Origin: Flavobacteriales bacterium
GTDB taxonomy: Bacteria; Bacteroidota; Bacteroidia; Flavobacteriales_G; JALEGO01
Direction: 5' to 3'
DNA length: 59,582 nt
NCBI GenBank assembly: GCA_020629755.1
Contig: JAHDCS010000009.1
Span: forward strand, 1 to 59,582
The notes beneath the pieces are model-generated. The model was not told the origin of the DNA. It saw nothing but the letters and a program-made list of their open reading frames with translations, and made no database searches. The position numbers were made by a program, and so were the translations under genes. Shown one piece after another: positions 48,332-56,799 of the stretch (position 1 is the first letter of the stretch; the number at the start of each line of letters is the position of its first letter).

Positions 48332-49828
48332 ATGCATGATCTCTCAAAGAATTTATTGTTATTCGCATTAGGCAGCTCAATACTTATGGGGTGTGAAAAA
48401 GAAAAAGGATGCACCGATCCTTTGGCGAGTAACTTTGATGGGGCTGCAGAAAAAGCCTGCGATGATTGTTGCACCTATTCTACACAAACAGATACTTCGG
48501 GGCAAATGGTGGTGATCACCGACATGGGAGAAGGCACAGGCACCACGACCTGGAGGTCGGATAAGACTTATATTTTAGATGGATTTGTATTTGTAAATGC
48601 CGGACAAACATTAACCATAGAACCAGGCACAGTGATTAAAGGAAAGGCAGGGCAAGGCTCAAATGCCTCAGCACTGATTGTGGCTAAAAATGGCACCATC
48701 ATGGCAGAAGGTACTGCATCTGCGCCGATTGTTTTTACCTTTGAAAACGACCCATTAGACGGGAGTATCCCTGTTCAGACCAAAGGCCAATGGGGCGGTG
48801 TGATTGTACTTGGAAATGCACGATTAAACTCTTCACCGGGCTCTTCTCAAATAGAAGGGATACCCACCTCTGAAACCAGAGGCCTATACGGAGGCAATAA
48901 CGATGCTGATAATTCAGGAGTACTTAAATACATCTCGATTCGTCATGGAGGCACCGATATAGGGGCAGGCAACGAGATTAATGGTCTTACGCTGGGCGGG
49001 GTTGGATCTGGCACAACCATAGAGTATATAGAAGTGATTTCAAATGCTGATGATGGCATTGAATTTTTTGGTGGTACGGCGCGTGTAAAATATGCATTGG
49101 TGGCTTTTTGTGGAGACGACAGCTACGATTACGACCAAGGGTATAGAGGCTTTGGCCAATTTTGGGTGGCCATCCAAGAACCTGCCGAAGGAAATAGAGG
49201 CGGCGAACATGACGGAGGCACTTCACCCGAAGACGGCACTCCTTATGCCCACCCTATGATTTACAATGCCACTTATATCGGCCGAGGAATCTCTGAAGCA
49301 GAGCCCGTACTTACCTTTAGAGATAATGCCGCGGGCGAATACCACAACTCTATTTTTTACAACTGGGGCAAAGGGGTTGATATTGAAAATTTGGCTTCTG
49401 GACAAGATTCTTACGAGCGCTTTACGAACAACGAACTTGTTCTGGCTGGCAATGTTTTTTGGGAGGTAAACACAAGTGGTGTTAACGCAAGCGTCTCAGA
49501 TATTTTTACAATTTCTATGGGGGATGGTTGGCCCTCAGCTACTGATTCATTAAACAGTATTTCAGCTGCAAACAGCGCATTTCAGTCTAGTTTTCAAGCA
49601 CGTGGCAACCAGATTACCGATCCTGGCTTATCGGCTAATTTTTCTCAGGGAGGATATGCGTTGACTGGCCATACTATCTCAGCATATTCAACAGCAAATG
49701 ATCCTTGGTTTGAGACTGCCTCTTTCACTGGAGCCTTGGATCCTTCTGGCACAAATTGGTTAAAAAGCTGGACCTTACTCGATGGTTACCAACCCTCACA
49801 AATGTCTTCTAGTTCGTACTTAGACTAA
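48332..49828 (+). CDS. Beta-helix repeat lipoprotein
   Basis: 498 residues from the ATG at 48332. The signal ends in a lipobox (L-M-G-C, Cys21). A cysteine-rich patch follows (C-D-D-C-C, ~45-49), then a long right-handed beta-helix from ~70 to ~420 with repeated G-T-x-I/V-x-G turns (TIEPGTVIKGKAGQG) and Asn/Gly ladders. Proteins of this build are common surface lipoproteins in Bacteroidota; some bind or cleave polysaccharide, but no lyase catalytic set was identified here. A terminator follows at 49863. Confidence 0.8.
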   Translation: MHDLSKNLLLFALGSSILMGCEKEKGCTDPLASNFDGAAEKACDDCCTYSTQTDTSGQMVVITDMGEGTGTTTWRSDKTYILDGFVFVNAGQTLTIEPGTVIKGKAGQGSNASALIVAKNGTIMAEGTASAPIVFTFENDPLDGSIPVQTKGQWGGVIVLGNARLNSSPGSSQIEGIPTSETRGLYGGNNDADNSGVLKYISIRHGGTDIGAGNEINGLTLGGVGSGTTIEYIEVISNADDGIEFFGGTARVKYALVAFCGDDSYDYDQGYRGFGQFWVAIQEPAEGNRGGEHDGGTSPEDGTPYAHPMIYNATYIGRGISEAEPVLTFRDNAAGEYHNSIFYNWGKGVDIENLASGQDSYERFTNNELVLAGNVFWEVNTSGVNASVSDIFTISMGDGWPSATDSLNSISAANSAFQSSFQARGNQITDPGLSANFSQGGYALTGHTISAYSTANDPWFETASFTGALDPSGTNWLKSWTLLDGYQPSQMSSSSYLD

Positions 49829-49862
49829 AAAAGGCTAAATTTTATGCAAAAATAAAGTCAAT

Positions 49863-49898
49863 AATAAGGCCCGTGTCATTGACATGGGTTTTATTATT
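49863..49898 (+). terminator. Terminator after the beta-helix lipoprotein gene
   Basis: AATAAGGCCCGTGT and ACATGGGTTTTATT form a 14-bp stem (with G-T pairs) around a 5-nt loop, ending in a T-rich stretch. Confidence 0.65.
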
Positions 49899-49915
49899 GC
49901 TCACCTTTGTGGTGC

Positions 49916-50425
49916 ATGCGCACAAATTACTTTTTGTTTTTATTTTTTTTGGGGGGATGTGTGCCTTCCGCAATTCAAGATCAACAGAATAATCCATTAC
50001 AGGGCGCCTGGAAATTTCATTCGTTTTATAAAAAAGATTCTTCAGGTAAATTCACAGAAACCTTTTGGATGAAAAATGCCGATGGCATTCTACTTTACGA
50101 CGCTCATGAAAATATGTGTATACAAATCACAAGCCCCAGCTTTACAAGCTCTAAAAAAGACACTTTAATCTTAGAAAAATTTAGTGACGATCCTCTTATT
50201 TTTACAAAAGGGAACTACGGCTACTGTGGTAAATATATGGTGAATAATGACTCTATTACACACACTAAAGAAACCTCATCGAACCCTAGTTTAAAAGGCA
50301 CTAAAAGTCACAAAAAGTATACACTCTTTTCAGATACGCTGTATCTTTATTCTCAGGTCTTAAAGGAAGACTATCTTATTAAGTGGGTAAAAATCAAGAA
50401 CAGTTTAACAAAACAGCACAAATAA
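49916..50425 (+). CDS. Lipocalin-like lipoprotein
   Basis: 169 residues from the ATG at 49916; a TTG at 49907 is also in frame. The lipobox L-G-G-C places Cys15. The mature part starts with P-L-Q-G-A-W-K-F-H-S-F, the G-x-W motif of lipocalin-like domains, followed by alternating strands. Such lipoproteins may bind small hydrophobic ligands; this is inference. It lies between the terminator of the previous gene and the T9SS cargo gene. A consensus G-run motif codes the lipobox. Confidence 0.65.
   Translation: MRTNYFLFLFFLGGCVPSAIQDQQNNPLQGAWKFHSFYKKDSSGKFTETFWMKNADGILLYDAHENMCIQITSPSFTSSKKDTLILEKFSDDPLIFTKGNYGYCGKYMVNNDSITHTKETSSNPSLKGTKSHKKYTLFSDTLYLYSQVLKEDYLIKWVKIKNSLTKQHK
49943..49959 (+). 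repeat. G6-ATG motif copy 20
   Basis: Eight T, six G, ATG; codes L-G-G-C in the lipocalin-like lipoprotein. Confidence 0.85.
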
Positions 50426-50478
50426 ACGCCTTGCCTTAAACATTGAAACAAAATCAACATACAAGTAGTTTTATAAAT

Positions 50479-52476
50479 ATGTTTAAAGCATTTCAGATTG
50501 CTTTTTTGTATTTGATCTTTCACCAACCTTTGATAAGTCAATGCACACCAAATCCTGGATTATATTATCCGGATGGATGGGGTGTTATCCCTGAAGTTGA
50601 AAGCACCATTGATACCGGAAAAGTAGGAGAACCTTATAGTTTTACCTTTTATTTCAGAGCGCCTGAAAAAGTACAAGATGTCGTTGATGGCGGCTATGTA
50701 GATGATTGCCCTTGGTATGCGTGTGGTTTGGATGTTGACGAAGTATCGGTAGTCAATATTCAAGGTGTCCCAAGTGGGCTAGGATACACCTGTGTGCCTT
50801 CAAGTTGCAGTTGGGAAACTCTCGAAGACGGGTGTGTCACTGTTAGTGGCATTCCAACTACACCTACACCAAACGGACAAGCACAACTCGTTGCCATTAC
50901 TCTAGAAGGCCGAGTCACCGTTGGTTTTATCACAGAAACACAACTCTACGACATGCTCTTTTATATTGTCGTAAAGCCAGAAGATCCTCCTTGCACACTA
51001 GATGCTGAGATTTCAGCTACACAAGAATCTACTCCTAATGCGTTTGATGCCCAAGCCATTGTTTCGCCTTTTGGAGGCCAAGCCCCTTACACCTATCAGT
51101 GGAATACTGGATCTAATAGTGCACAAATTTTTGGATTAACGGCAAATACTTATACGGTGACGGTTACAGATGCGACTAATTGTGAAGTGATACAATCTGT
51201 AGGTATTAATACAAATACATCACCTGTAGATTCTTGTGCTGATTTTAGTGTCAATTTTACTATTGAAAATCAAAGTATCTCTTCTTCTGAAGACGGTTTC
51301 ATCTTTAGTAATGTAACAGGTGGTGTGCCTCCGTACACATTTCAGTGGTCAAATACTCAAACTACTGAAAACATAGATGCCCTTTCTTCTGGCAGCTATA
51401 CTGTTACTATTACAGATGCCATTAATTGTGAAATAAATACATCTGTATTTGTCGGACTAGACTCAATCGCCGATACTAATTTATGTACTGATTTTAACGT
51501 TACCATCAATAACATTGTAAGTGAATCTTACCCTGGTGCGTTTGACGGGGCTGTTGCGCTTTCTTTAAGTGGCGGATCTTCGCCATACCAAACAACTTGG
51601 TCAAATGGACTTAATGATCCATCAATTGAAAACCTTGCATCTGGCGAGTATGTGTTTTTTATAACCGATGCCAATCAGTGTATTTTATCAGACACAATTT
51701 TTATTGATGTATTAGATAGTATAAATCCTAATGCGTGTACACTATCATTAAATTTTTCTAAAACAGATGAATCTGCGCTAAACGCCAATGATGGCACAGT
51801 CAATGTTTTTGCTTCTGGAGGGATTGGCCCTTATAATTACACATGGAGCAACATTCAAGACTCATCAGATATTTTTAATCTTAGTCCTGGTATATATAGC
51901 GTTACAGCTACTGACCAAAACAATTGTGTAGCGATTGACTCTGTCAAAATTTTTGCTTTTGGTGACACGACCTGCCAACTGAATATTACCAGTAGTCAAA
52001 TTGACCAAACAAGTTCTAATCCGCCTAATGGTGTAGCGTCTATTTTAGTGAATGGAGGTGTGCCTCCTTATCAATATCAATGGAGCAATGGCAATACCAA
52101 TTCTACAGTATACGATCTAGAAAATGGCTCTTATTTTTATACTGTAACAGATGCTAATTTGTGCATGGTTTCTGATTTTATTCAAATTCAGCCCCCTGTA
52201 TCAAATACAAAAAATATAAGGTCAGCAGACGTTTTGCCGCCCTTATTTTATCCTAATCCGACAACCGGGACTTTACATTTAAACATGGCCGAAATACAAA
52301 ACCAAGGGTTTCACTCCTTAGACATTTATTCTTTGTCCGGACAACACACTTATCACTCTGGCACGCTTAACATGAATACCGGTAGCCCATTATCCCTCCA
52401 AACAAAAAAAGGGGTCTACTATATAATTTTTACGTCTAGAGATACATCAGTGACGCAAAAGCTGCTCATTTTTTAA
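50479..52476 (+). CDS. T9SS-secreted protein with five SprB-type repeats and a C-terminal sorting domain
   Basis: 665 residues from the ATG at 50479. A signal peptide leads to a ~170-residue N-terminal domain with several cysteines. Then come five tandem SprB-type repeats of 80-84 residues (about 190-590), each with a P-Y-x-x-x-W-S-N core and a Y-x-x-x-x-T-D-x-N-x-C ending. The end (F-Y-P-N-P-T-T-G ... K-K-G-V-Y-Y-I-I-F-T) is a type A T9SS sorting domain. SprB is the motility adhesin of gliding flavobacteria; this smaller protein probably acts at the surface, but its ligand is unknown. Overlaps the convergent bacilliredoxin gene by 4 bp. Confidence 0.88.
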   Translation: MFKAFQIAFLYLIFHQPLISQCTPNPGLYYPDGWGVIPEVESTIDTGKVGEPYSFTFYFRAPEKVQDVVDGGYVDDCPWYACGLDVDEVSVVNIQGVPSGLGYTCVPSSCSWETLEDGCVTVSGIPTTPTPNGQAQLVAITLEGRVTVGFITETQLYDMLFYIVVKPEDPPCTLDAEISATQESTPNAFDAQAIVSPFGGQAPYTYQWNTGSNSAQIFGLTANTYTVTVTDATNCEVIQSVGINTNTSPVDSCADFSVNFTIENQSISSSEDGFIFSNVTGGVPPYTFQWSNTQTTENIDALSSGSYTVTITDAINCEINTSVFVGLDSIADTNLCTDFNVTINNIVSESYPGAFDGAVALSLSGGSSPYQTTWSNGLNDPSIENLASGEYVFFITDANQCILSDTIFIDVLDSINPNACTLSLNFSKTDESALNANDGTVNVFASGGIGPYNYTWSNIQDSSDIFNLSPGIYSVTATDQNNCVAIDSVKIFAFGDTTCQLNITSSQIDQTSSNPPNGVASILVNGGVPPYQYQWSNGNTNSTVYDLENGSYFYTVTDANLCMVSDFIQIQPPVSNTKNIRSADVLPPLFYPNPTTGTLHLNMAEIQNQGFHSLDIYSLSGQHTYHSGTLNMNTGSPLSLQTKKGVYYIIFTSRDTSVTQKLLIF

Positions 52477-52886
52477 TGACAATACGCATCAAAGGCAGCC
52501 GTTAAGCTCTCCGCAATTAATTCAGCTGAAACGCCTTCAATCTGGTGCCTTTCAATGCAATGCACCAACTTACCATCTTTGAACAACGCCATTGAAGGAG
52601 AAGAGGGGGGGTAAGGCAACATGTATTTTCGGGTTTGCGCTACTGCTTCTGTATCAAATCCTGCAAAAACAGTGGTGAAATAATCTGGTTTTTTAGAATG
52701 ACTTGCTGCTATTTTTGCGGCAGGTCTTGCATTCCCCGCAGCACAACCACAAACAGAATTAATCACCACAAGAGTTGTTCCTGGCTTTGATAATTGCTCA
52801 TCAACTTGTGAGGCTGAGGTAAGTTCTGTATACCCGTTCTGGGTTAAGTCTTCTTTCATTGGCATGACCATCTCTTGCGGATACAT
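52473..52886 (-). CDS. Bacilliredoxin (BrxA/BrxB family)
   Basis: 137 residues. The active-site CGC (Cys46-Gly-Cys48, in VINSVCGCAAG) is diagnostic of bacilliredoxins. The thioredoxin-like fold follows, with the late strand S-M-A-L-F-K-D-G-K-L. These proteins remove bacillithiol from oxidised protein cysteines, so bacillithiol or a similar thiol may be used here; many Bacteroidota make it. It has its own TATATTTG promoter box at 52911, inside the end of tadA. Confidence 0.92.
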   Translation of the reverse strand: MYPQEMVMPMKEDLTQNGYTELTSASQVDEQLSKPGTTLVVINSVCGCAAGNARPAAKIAASHSKKPDYFTTVFAGFDTEAVAQTRKYMLPYPPSSPSMALFKDGKLVHCIERHQIEGVSAELIAESLTAAFDAYCH

Positions 52887-52910
52887 AATAATTTAATTTA
52901 AAGATTTTAT

Positions 52911-52918
52911 CAAATATA
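52911..52918 (-). promoter_or_regulatory. -7 promoter box (TATATTTG) for the bacilliredoxin gene
   Basis: Exact TAnnTTTG match on the reverse strand, 24 bp before the start at 52886 and just after the tadA stop. This makes bacilliredoxin transcription partly independent of the upstream operon. Confidence 0.6.
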
Positions 52919-52922
52919 CAAA

Positions 52923-53366
52923 CTAGCTTCTTTTTGATAAAAAAAATTGCGCTAATAAATGTTGTGACTCTTCAGCCATAATACCAGAAACAAGTTCTGT
53001 TTTCGGGTGGATATGAGCGTTTAAAAATGCATCAGTTGTTTTTTTTGAGCTGTCTTTTGCCGCATAAACAAGACGTTTAAATTGAGCCCAACGCAACATT
53101 CCAGTACACATAACACAAGGCATTAACGTCACATACAAGCTGCATTGGTTCATATATTTACTTGACAGAAATGCACTGGCCGACGTATAAGCAATCATTT
53201 CTGCATGAGCAGTCACATCAGAGAGCTTTTCAGTTTGGTTATAGCCTTTTGCAATTACTTGATTTTCACATACAATTACAGCACCAATGGGCACCTCACC
53301 TTGATCGAATGCTTGTTGTGCCTGAGCAAGTGCTCTTTGCATAAAGTACGCATCATCAAACACCAT
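52923..53366 (-). CDS. tadA: tRNA adenosine(34) deaminase
   Basis: 147 residues. Zinc ligands are H54 with the proton-shuttle E56 (TAHAEM), and C84 and C87 (LMPCVMC). It converts A34 of tRNA-Arg(ACG) to inosine. It overlaps kdsB by 11 bp and is the last gene of the prs-rplY-pth-kdsB-tadA operon. The first residues differ from E. coli TadA, but the core is complete. Confidence 0.93.
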   Translation of the reverse strand: MVFDDAYFMQRALAQAQQAFDQGEVPIGAVIVCENQVIAKGYNQTEKLSDVTAHAEMIAYTSASAFLSSKYMNQCSLYVTLMPCVMCTGMLRWAQFKRLVYAAKDSSKKTTDAFLNAHIHPKTELVSGIMAEESQHLLAQFFLSKRS

Positions 53367-54075
53367 GATCAGAAATCTTTTTTAAATCTTCAGGCGTATC
53401 TACAGATATAGAGTCTACATGTGTTACGCCAGTATAAATATCATAGCCATTCTCTAACCAACGTAACTGTTCTAAATTTTCATTTTGCTCTAATATAGAC
53501 GATGGTAAACGCGCGATATCTAAAAGAACTTCTCTTTTGTAAGCATATAAACCAATATGTTTATAATAGATGGTTGGGTCTATACTGTTTCTTTGATAAG
53601 GGATAAGACTTCTTGAAAAATAAAGGGCTTTGAAGTGCTTATTTACTACCACTTTAACCCTATTAGGATTCTGCAACTCTTCCTTATTTTTTATGGGTTT
53701 TATCAAAGTAGCAATAGAAGAATTTTTCTTGAGCATGATAGTGTGCAATGCTGTTATTTGGGAGGATGCAGTAAAAGGCTCATCGCCTTGAATGTTAATA
53801 ATGCTATCAAACTGACTTTTAGAGGCTGCAACCTCAGCACAACGTTCAGTTCCGGATTGATGAGTAGGCAATGTCATCACATATGGAATTTGATATGCTT
53901 TACACATCTCTTCTATTCTATGATCATCAATAGCCACCACTAAATCATCTAGTTGTGCTTTTTTTGCACTCATATATGTCCAGTACAACATTGGTTTACC
54001 ATTGATTTCAGCCAATGGTTTACCCGGAAATCGGGTAGACGCATAACGGGCTGGTATTACCCCAAGGGTTCTCAT
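53356..54075 (-). CDS. kdsB: 3-deoxy-manno-octulosonate cytidylyltransferase
   Basis: 239 residues. The N-terminal PARYASTRFPGKPLAEI is the CMP-Kdo synthetase signature; QGDEPF and later V-D-T-P-E-D-L complete the active site. It activates Kdo as CMP-Kdo for lipid A-core assembly, so the organism makes Kdo-containing lipopolysaccharide. It overlaps pth by 4 bp and tadA by 11 bp. Confidence 0.95.
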   Translation of the reverse strand: MRTLGVIPARYASTRFPGKPLAEINGKPMLYWTYMSAKKAQLDDLVVAIDDHRIEEMCKAYQIPYVMTLPTHQSGTERCAEVAASKSQFDSIINIQGDEPFTASSQITALHTIMLKKNSSIATLIKPIKNKEELQNPNRVKVVVNKHFKALYFSRSLIPYQRNSIDPTIYYKHIGLYAYKREVLLDIARLPSSILEQNENLEQLRWLENGYDIYTGVTHVDSISVDTPEDLKKISDHGV

Positions 54076-54635
54076 TTATTATTGTATTGATTCATCACAT
54101 ATGAAATAGAGTGAAAACTAAAATCCTCACAGGCTTTCTTGCACATGAGTAAACGTTCTGAAAGTACACGCTTCTCTTCTTCTAACCATTCGCCTAATAC
54201 ATAATCTACTTGTTGGCCTTTTGCAAAATTTTTGCCAATGCCAAATCTCAATCGCGCATACTTTGAGGTTTGTAAGGTCGCCTCTATATCTTTTAAGCCA
54301 TTATGACCGCCATGTGAACCTTTTTTTCGAATGCGTATAGTCCCAAAATCTAATGATAAATCATCAGTGATCACCAAAAGATTATCGTCTTTAATTTTTA
54401 ACTCTTGCTTCCAATAACGAACGGCCTTACCAGATAAATTCATAAATGTGTTAGGTTTAAGCAAGTATAAGGTTCTTGCCTTATACTTCACACTTGTTAA
54501 AGCCCCTAATTTGTCTTCAGAAAAAAAAACACCTGACTCTTTTGCAAAAAAGTCAAGTGTTTTAAAGCCTATGTTATGTCTGGTATCTTGGTATTTTTCG
54601 CCTGGATTACCTAACCCGACATATAAAAATTTCAT
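54072..54635 (-). CDS. pth: Peptidyl-tRNA hydrolase
   Basis: 187 residues, the bacterial Pth1 size. The active site has the catalytic H20 (DTRHNIGF) and N10 (GLGNPG), and the later motifs KPNTFMNLSG and KKGSHGGHNGLKD are intact. It recycles peptidyl-tRNA that drops off ribosomes. The gene starts 5 bp after rplY and overlaps kdsB by 4 bp. Confidence 0.96.
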   Translation of the reverse strand: MKFLYVGLGNPGEKYQDTRHNIGFKTLDFFAKESGVFFSEDKLGALTSVKYKARTLYLLKPNTFMNLSGKAVRYWKQELKIKDDNLLVITDDLSLDFGTIRIRKKGSHGGHNGLKDIEATLQTSKYARLRFGIGKNFAKGQQVDYVLGEWLEEEKRVLSERLLMCKKACEDFSFHSISYVMNQYNNK

Positions 54636-54640
54636 CTATG

Positions 54641-55273
54641 TTATCCTTCCTTTTTTTCAGCTTCAGCTGCTGGCTTATCCTCGCCGCCTTCTGCTGCTTC
54701 GCCTTCTACAGGAGCATCTTCAGCTAATGCTGCCAACCTTGTTGTTGCAACAGCTACTACAACGTTTGAAGAAGGATCAGTAAGTTCAACCCCTTCTAAA
54801 TTAATATCTTCGATACGCACTTTATCACCAATCTTTAAATCTGTAATATCTACAGTGATTTCATTCGGAATTTTGTCAAGTAAGCCTTTCACCGCAATCT
54901 TTCGCATATTGGTATTTAATTTCCCCCCTGCAATAACACCTTGAGAAACCCCAGTAGTTCTGACAGGCAAACTTACTTTAACCTCTTTTTTATCGGAAAC
55001 CATTTCAAAATCTGCATGTAAGAGCTGATCGGTAACAGGGTGGTACTGCGTTTCTCTTAAAACTGCTTTTTGCATTTTACCATCAAGATCAATATCTACT
55101 AGGTACGTCTGATCGGTATGCGTTAATTTTTTCAGCTCATTAGAACTAGAATAAAAATGAATATTGCTCTCTCCGTACAACTCACAAGGAACATTGCCTT
55201 GGTTTCTAATAGACTTAGAGGCTTTCTTTCCGACTTCTTTTCTAATATTTCCTTTTATTTGTATAGACTGCAT
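54641..55273 (-). CDS. rplY: 50S ribosomal protein L25/general stress protein Ctc
   Basis: 210 residues, the long Ctc form: an N-terminal L25 domain that binds 5S rRNA (1-95) plus a C-terminal extension and an acidic Glu/Ala-rich tail (P-V-E-G-E-A-A-E-G-G). Located between prs and pth, 10 bp after prs, the same order as in many bacteria (prs-ctc-pth). Confidence 0.95.
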   Translation of the reverse strand: MQSIQIKGNIRKEVGKKASKSIRNQGNVPCELYGESNIHFYSSSNELKKLTHTDQTYLVDIDLDGKMQKAVLRETQYHPVTDQLLHADFEMVSDKKEVKVSLPVRTTGVSQGVIAGGKLNTNMRKIAVKGLLDKIPNEITVDITDLKIGDKVRIEDINLEGVELTDPSSNVVVAVATTRLAALAEDAPVEGEAAEGGEDKPAAEAEKKEG

Positions 55274-55283
55274 GATTTAAAAT

Positions 55284-56216
55284 TTAAATGGCGATAAAAT
55301 GTGAACTAATTGATTTGTTTTCTATAAGTTTTTGCATGACATCTGAAAAAACATCTGCCACAGATAATACAGTGATTTTAGAGGACTCTTTACTTGGTAT
55401 GGTATCCGTAGTAATTAATTCTGTGAGCACTGATGACTCTATACGCTGGTAAGCTGGTCCAGAAAGCACCGGATGAGTAATCATAGCGCGTACTGAACGA
55501 GCACCGCTATCCATCATTAATTGAGCCGCCTTAGTTAAGGTACCTGCCGTATCTACAATATCGTCGACCAAAACGATATCTTTTCCTTTTACATCCCCTA
55601 TAAGAGTCATGTTTGATACCTCATTGGCTTTTTTTCTTTGCTTGTAGCAAATCACCATTTCAGCATCTAAATATTTTGCATAGGCATTTGCTCTTTTACT
55701 ACCTCCCGTATCTGGAGCAGCAATGGTAAGATCAGGTAAATCTAAACTTTTGATATACTCTAAAAAAACAGCTGATCCAAATAAGTGATCTACTGGTATT
55801 TCAAAAAAGCCTTGAATTTGATCTGCATGTAAATCCATGGTCATAATTCGAGTAACCCCTGCTGCAGATAGTAAATTTGAGACCAATTTTGCCCCTATCG
55901 CTACGCGAGGTTTATCCTTTCTATCTTGACGCGCAAATCCAAAATACGGCATTACCGCAATGATGTTATTTGCAGAAGCTCGCTTGGCCGCATCAATCAT
56001 CAATAAAAGCTCAAAAAGGTTGTCGGTAGGCGCAAAAGTAGACTGTACAATAAATACATCAGCGCCACGCACTGTTTCTTCGAAAGAAGTTTGAAATTCT
56101 CCATCACTAAAACGCGTGACTTTAACGTCACCCAAGGATTGCCCAAAAGCAATAGCAATTTTTTCAGCCAAATACCTAGAAGATGATCCAGAAAATATTT
56201 TAACCTTTCGCGTCAT
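55284..56216 (-). CDS. prs: Ribose-phosphate pyrophosphokinase
   Basis: 310 residues, standard class I PRPP synthase. The flexible ATP loop (S-F-E-E-T-V-R-G), MDLHADQIQGFF (about 128-139) and the PRPP-binding loop DDIVDTAGTL (about 217-226) are intact. It makes PRPP for nucleotide, histidine and tryptophan synthesis. First gene of the prs-rplY-pth-kdsB-tadA operon, with a TAACTTTG promoter box upstream. Confidence 0.97.
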   Translation of the reverse strand: MTRKVKIFSGSSSRYLAEKIAIAFGQSLGDVKVTRFSDGEFQTSFEETVRGADVFIVQSTFAPTDNLFELLLMIDAAKRASANNIIAVMPYFGFARQDRKDKPRVAIGAKLVSNLLSAAGVTRIMTMDLHADQIQGFFEIPVDHLFGSAVFLEYIKSLDLPDLTIAAPDTGGSKRANAYAKYLDAEMVICYKQRKKANEVSNMTLIGDVKGKDIVLVDDIVDTAGTLTKAAQLMMDSGARSVRAMITHPVLSGPAYQRIESSVLTELITTDTIPSKESSKITVLSVADVFSDVMQKLIENKSISSHFIAI

Positions 56217-56232
56217 TACAAAAACAAGAATG

Positions 56233-56240
56233 CAAAGTTA
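56233..56240 (-). promoter_or_regulatory. -7 promoter box (TAACTTTG) for the prs operon
   Basis: Exact TAnnTTTG match on the reverse strand, 16 bp before the prs start at 56216. Confidence 0.55.
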
Positions 56241-56316
56241 GCTAAAATTAATGGAGAAATAAACCCTAAACACCCAATATTTAAGCTTTTAAAGTGTCTT
56301 ATTCAAAACATAAACA

Positions 56317-56333
56317 CATCCCCCCAAAAAAAA
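56317..56333 (-). repeat. G6-ATG motif copy 21 (intergenic)
   Basis: Reverse strand reads eight T, six G, ATG. It lies in the 163-bp gap between prs and the IPExxxVDY gene; the only copy outside a gene, showing the word also exists without coding constraint. Confidence 0.85.
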
Positions 56334-56379
56334 CAACTTTAATTTTTATAAAGAACTCTAAAATAGTATCTTAAAAGAG

Positions 56380-56799
56380 GTGAAAAAGATTGTTTTAGAC
56401 ATTGACATAGAACTTGATTTTTACATGTGTGCCATTAGCTGCCATCAAATGGATTATCGCTTGTGTTGGAATTTGAATAAATTTCTTGGTCTGACCATGA
56501 AAAAACAGACTGACTACGAGCTTTTGCTTCAACAAAAAAAGAAAGATTATTATTCAATGTATACGTACTGTGATGCCATTAAAAAAATCGATTTTACTCT
56601 GGTTTCAAATAAAGGTGTTCAATCGTATTTAATTAAAGAGCATCCGTATTTTGATTATTTTTTAATTGTTGAGGGATATACATCCAAAGAAAAACAAGAA
56701 CAAATACTCACCCAATTGCAAAACATCCCTGATGTGTTAATGAGCGCCAACATCAATCCAAATCACTTACCTAGCAAAGTGAATTTAGTGTTTGATTAA
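56380..56799 (+). CDS. IPExxxVDY family protein
   Basis: 139 residues from a GTG at 56380. The opening (D-F-Y-M-C-A-I-S-C-H-Q-M-D-Y-R-L-C-W-N-L-N) matches the conserved N-terminal block of this Bacteroidota-specific family; the terminal I-P-D-V-L-M-S region stands where the I-P-E-x-x-x-V-D-Y motif ends, so the name-giving residues are only partly kept. Function unknown. Its 3' end overlaps the convergent SpoIID-domain gene by 15 bp. Confidence 0.75.
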   Translation: MKKIVLDIDIELDFYMCAISCHQMDYRLCWNLNKFLGLTMKKQTDYELLLQQKKKDYYSMYTYCDAIKKIDFTLVSNKGVQSYLIKEHPYFDYFLIVEGYTSKEKQEQILTQLQNIPDVLMSANINPNHLPSKVNLVFD

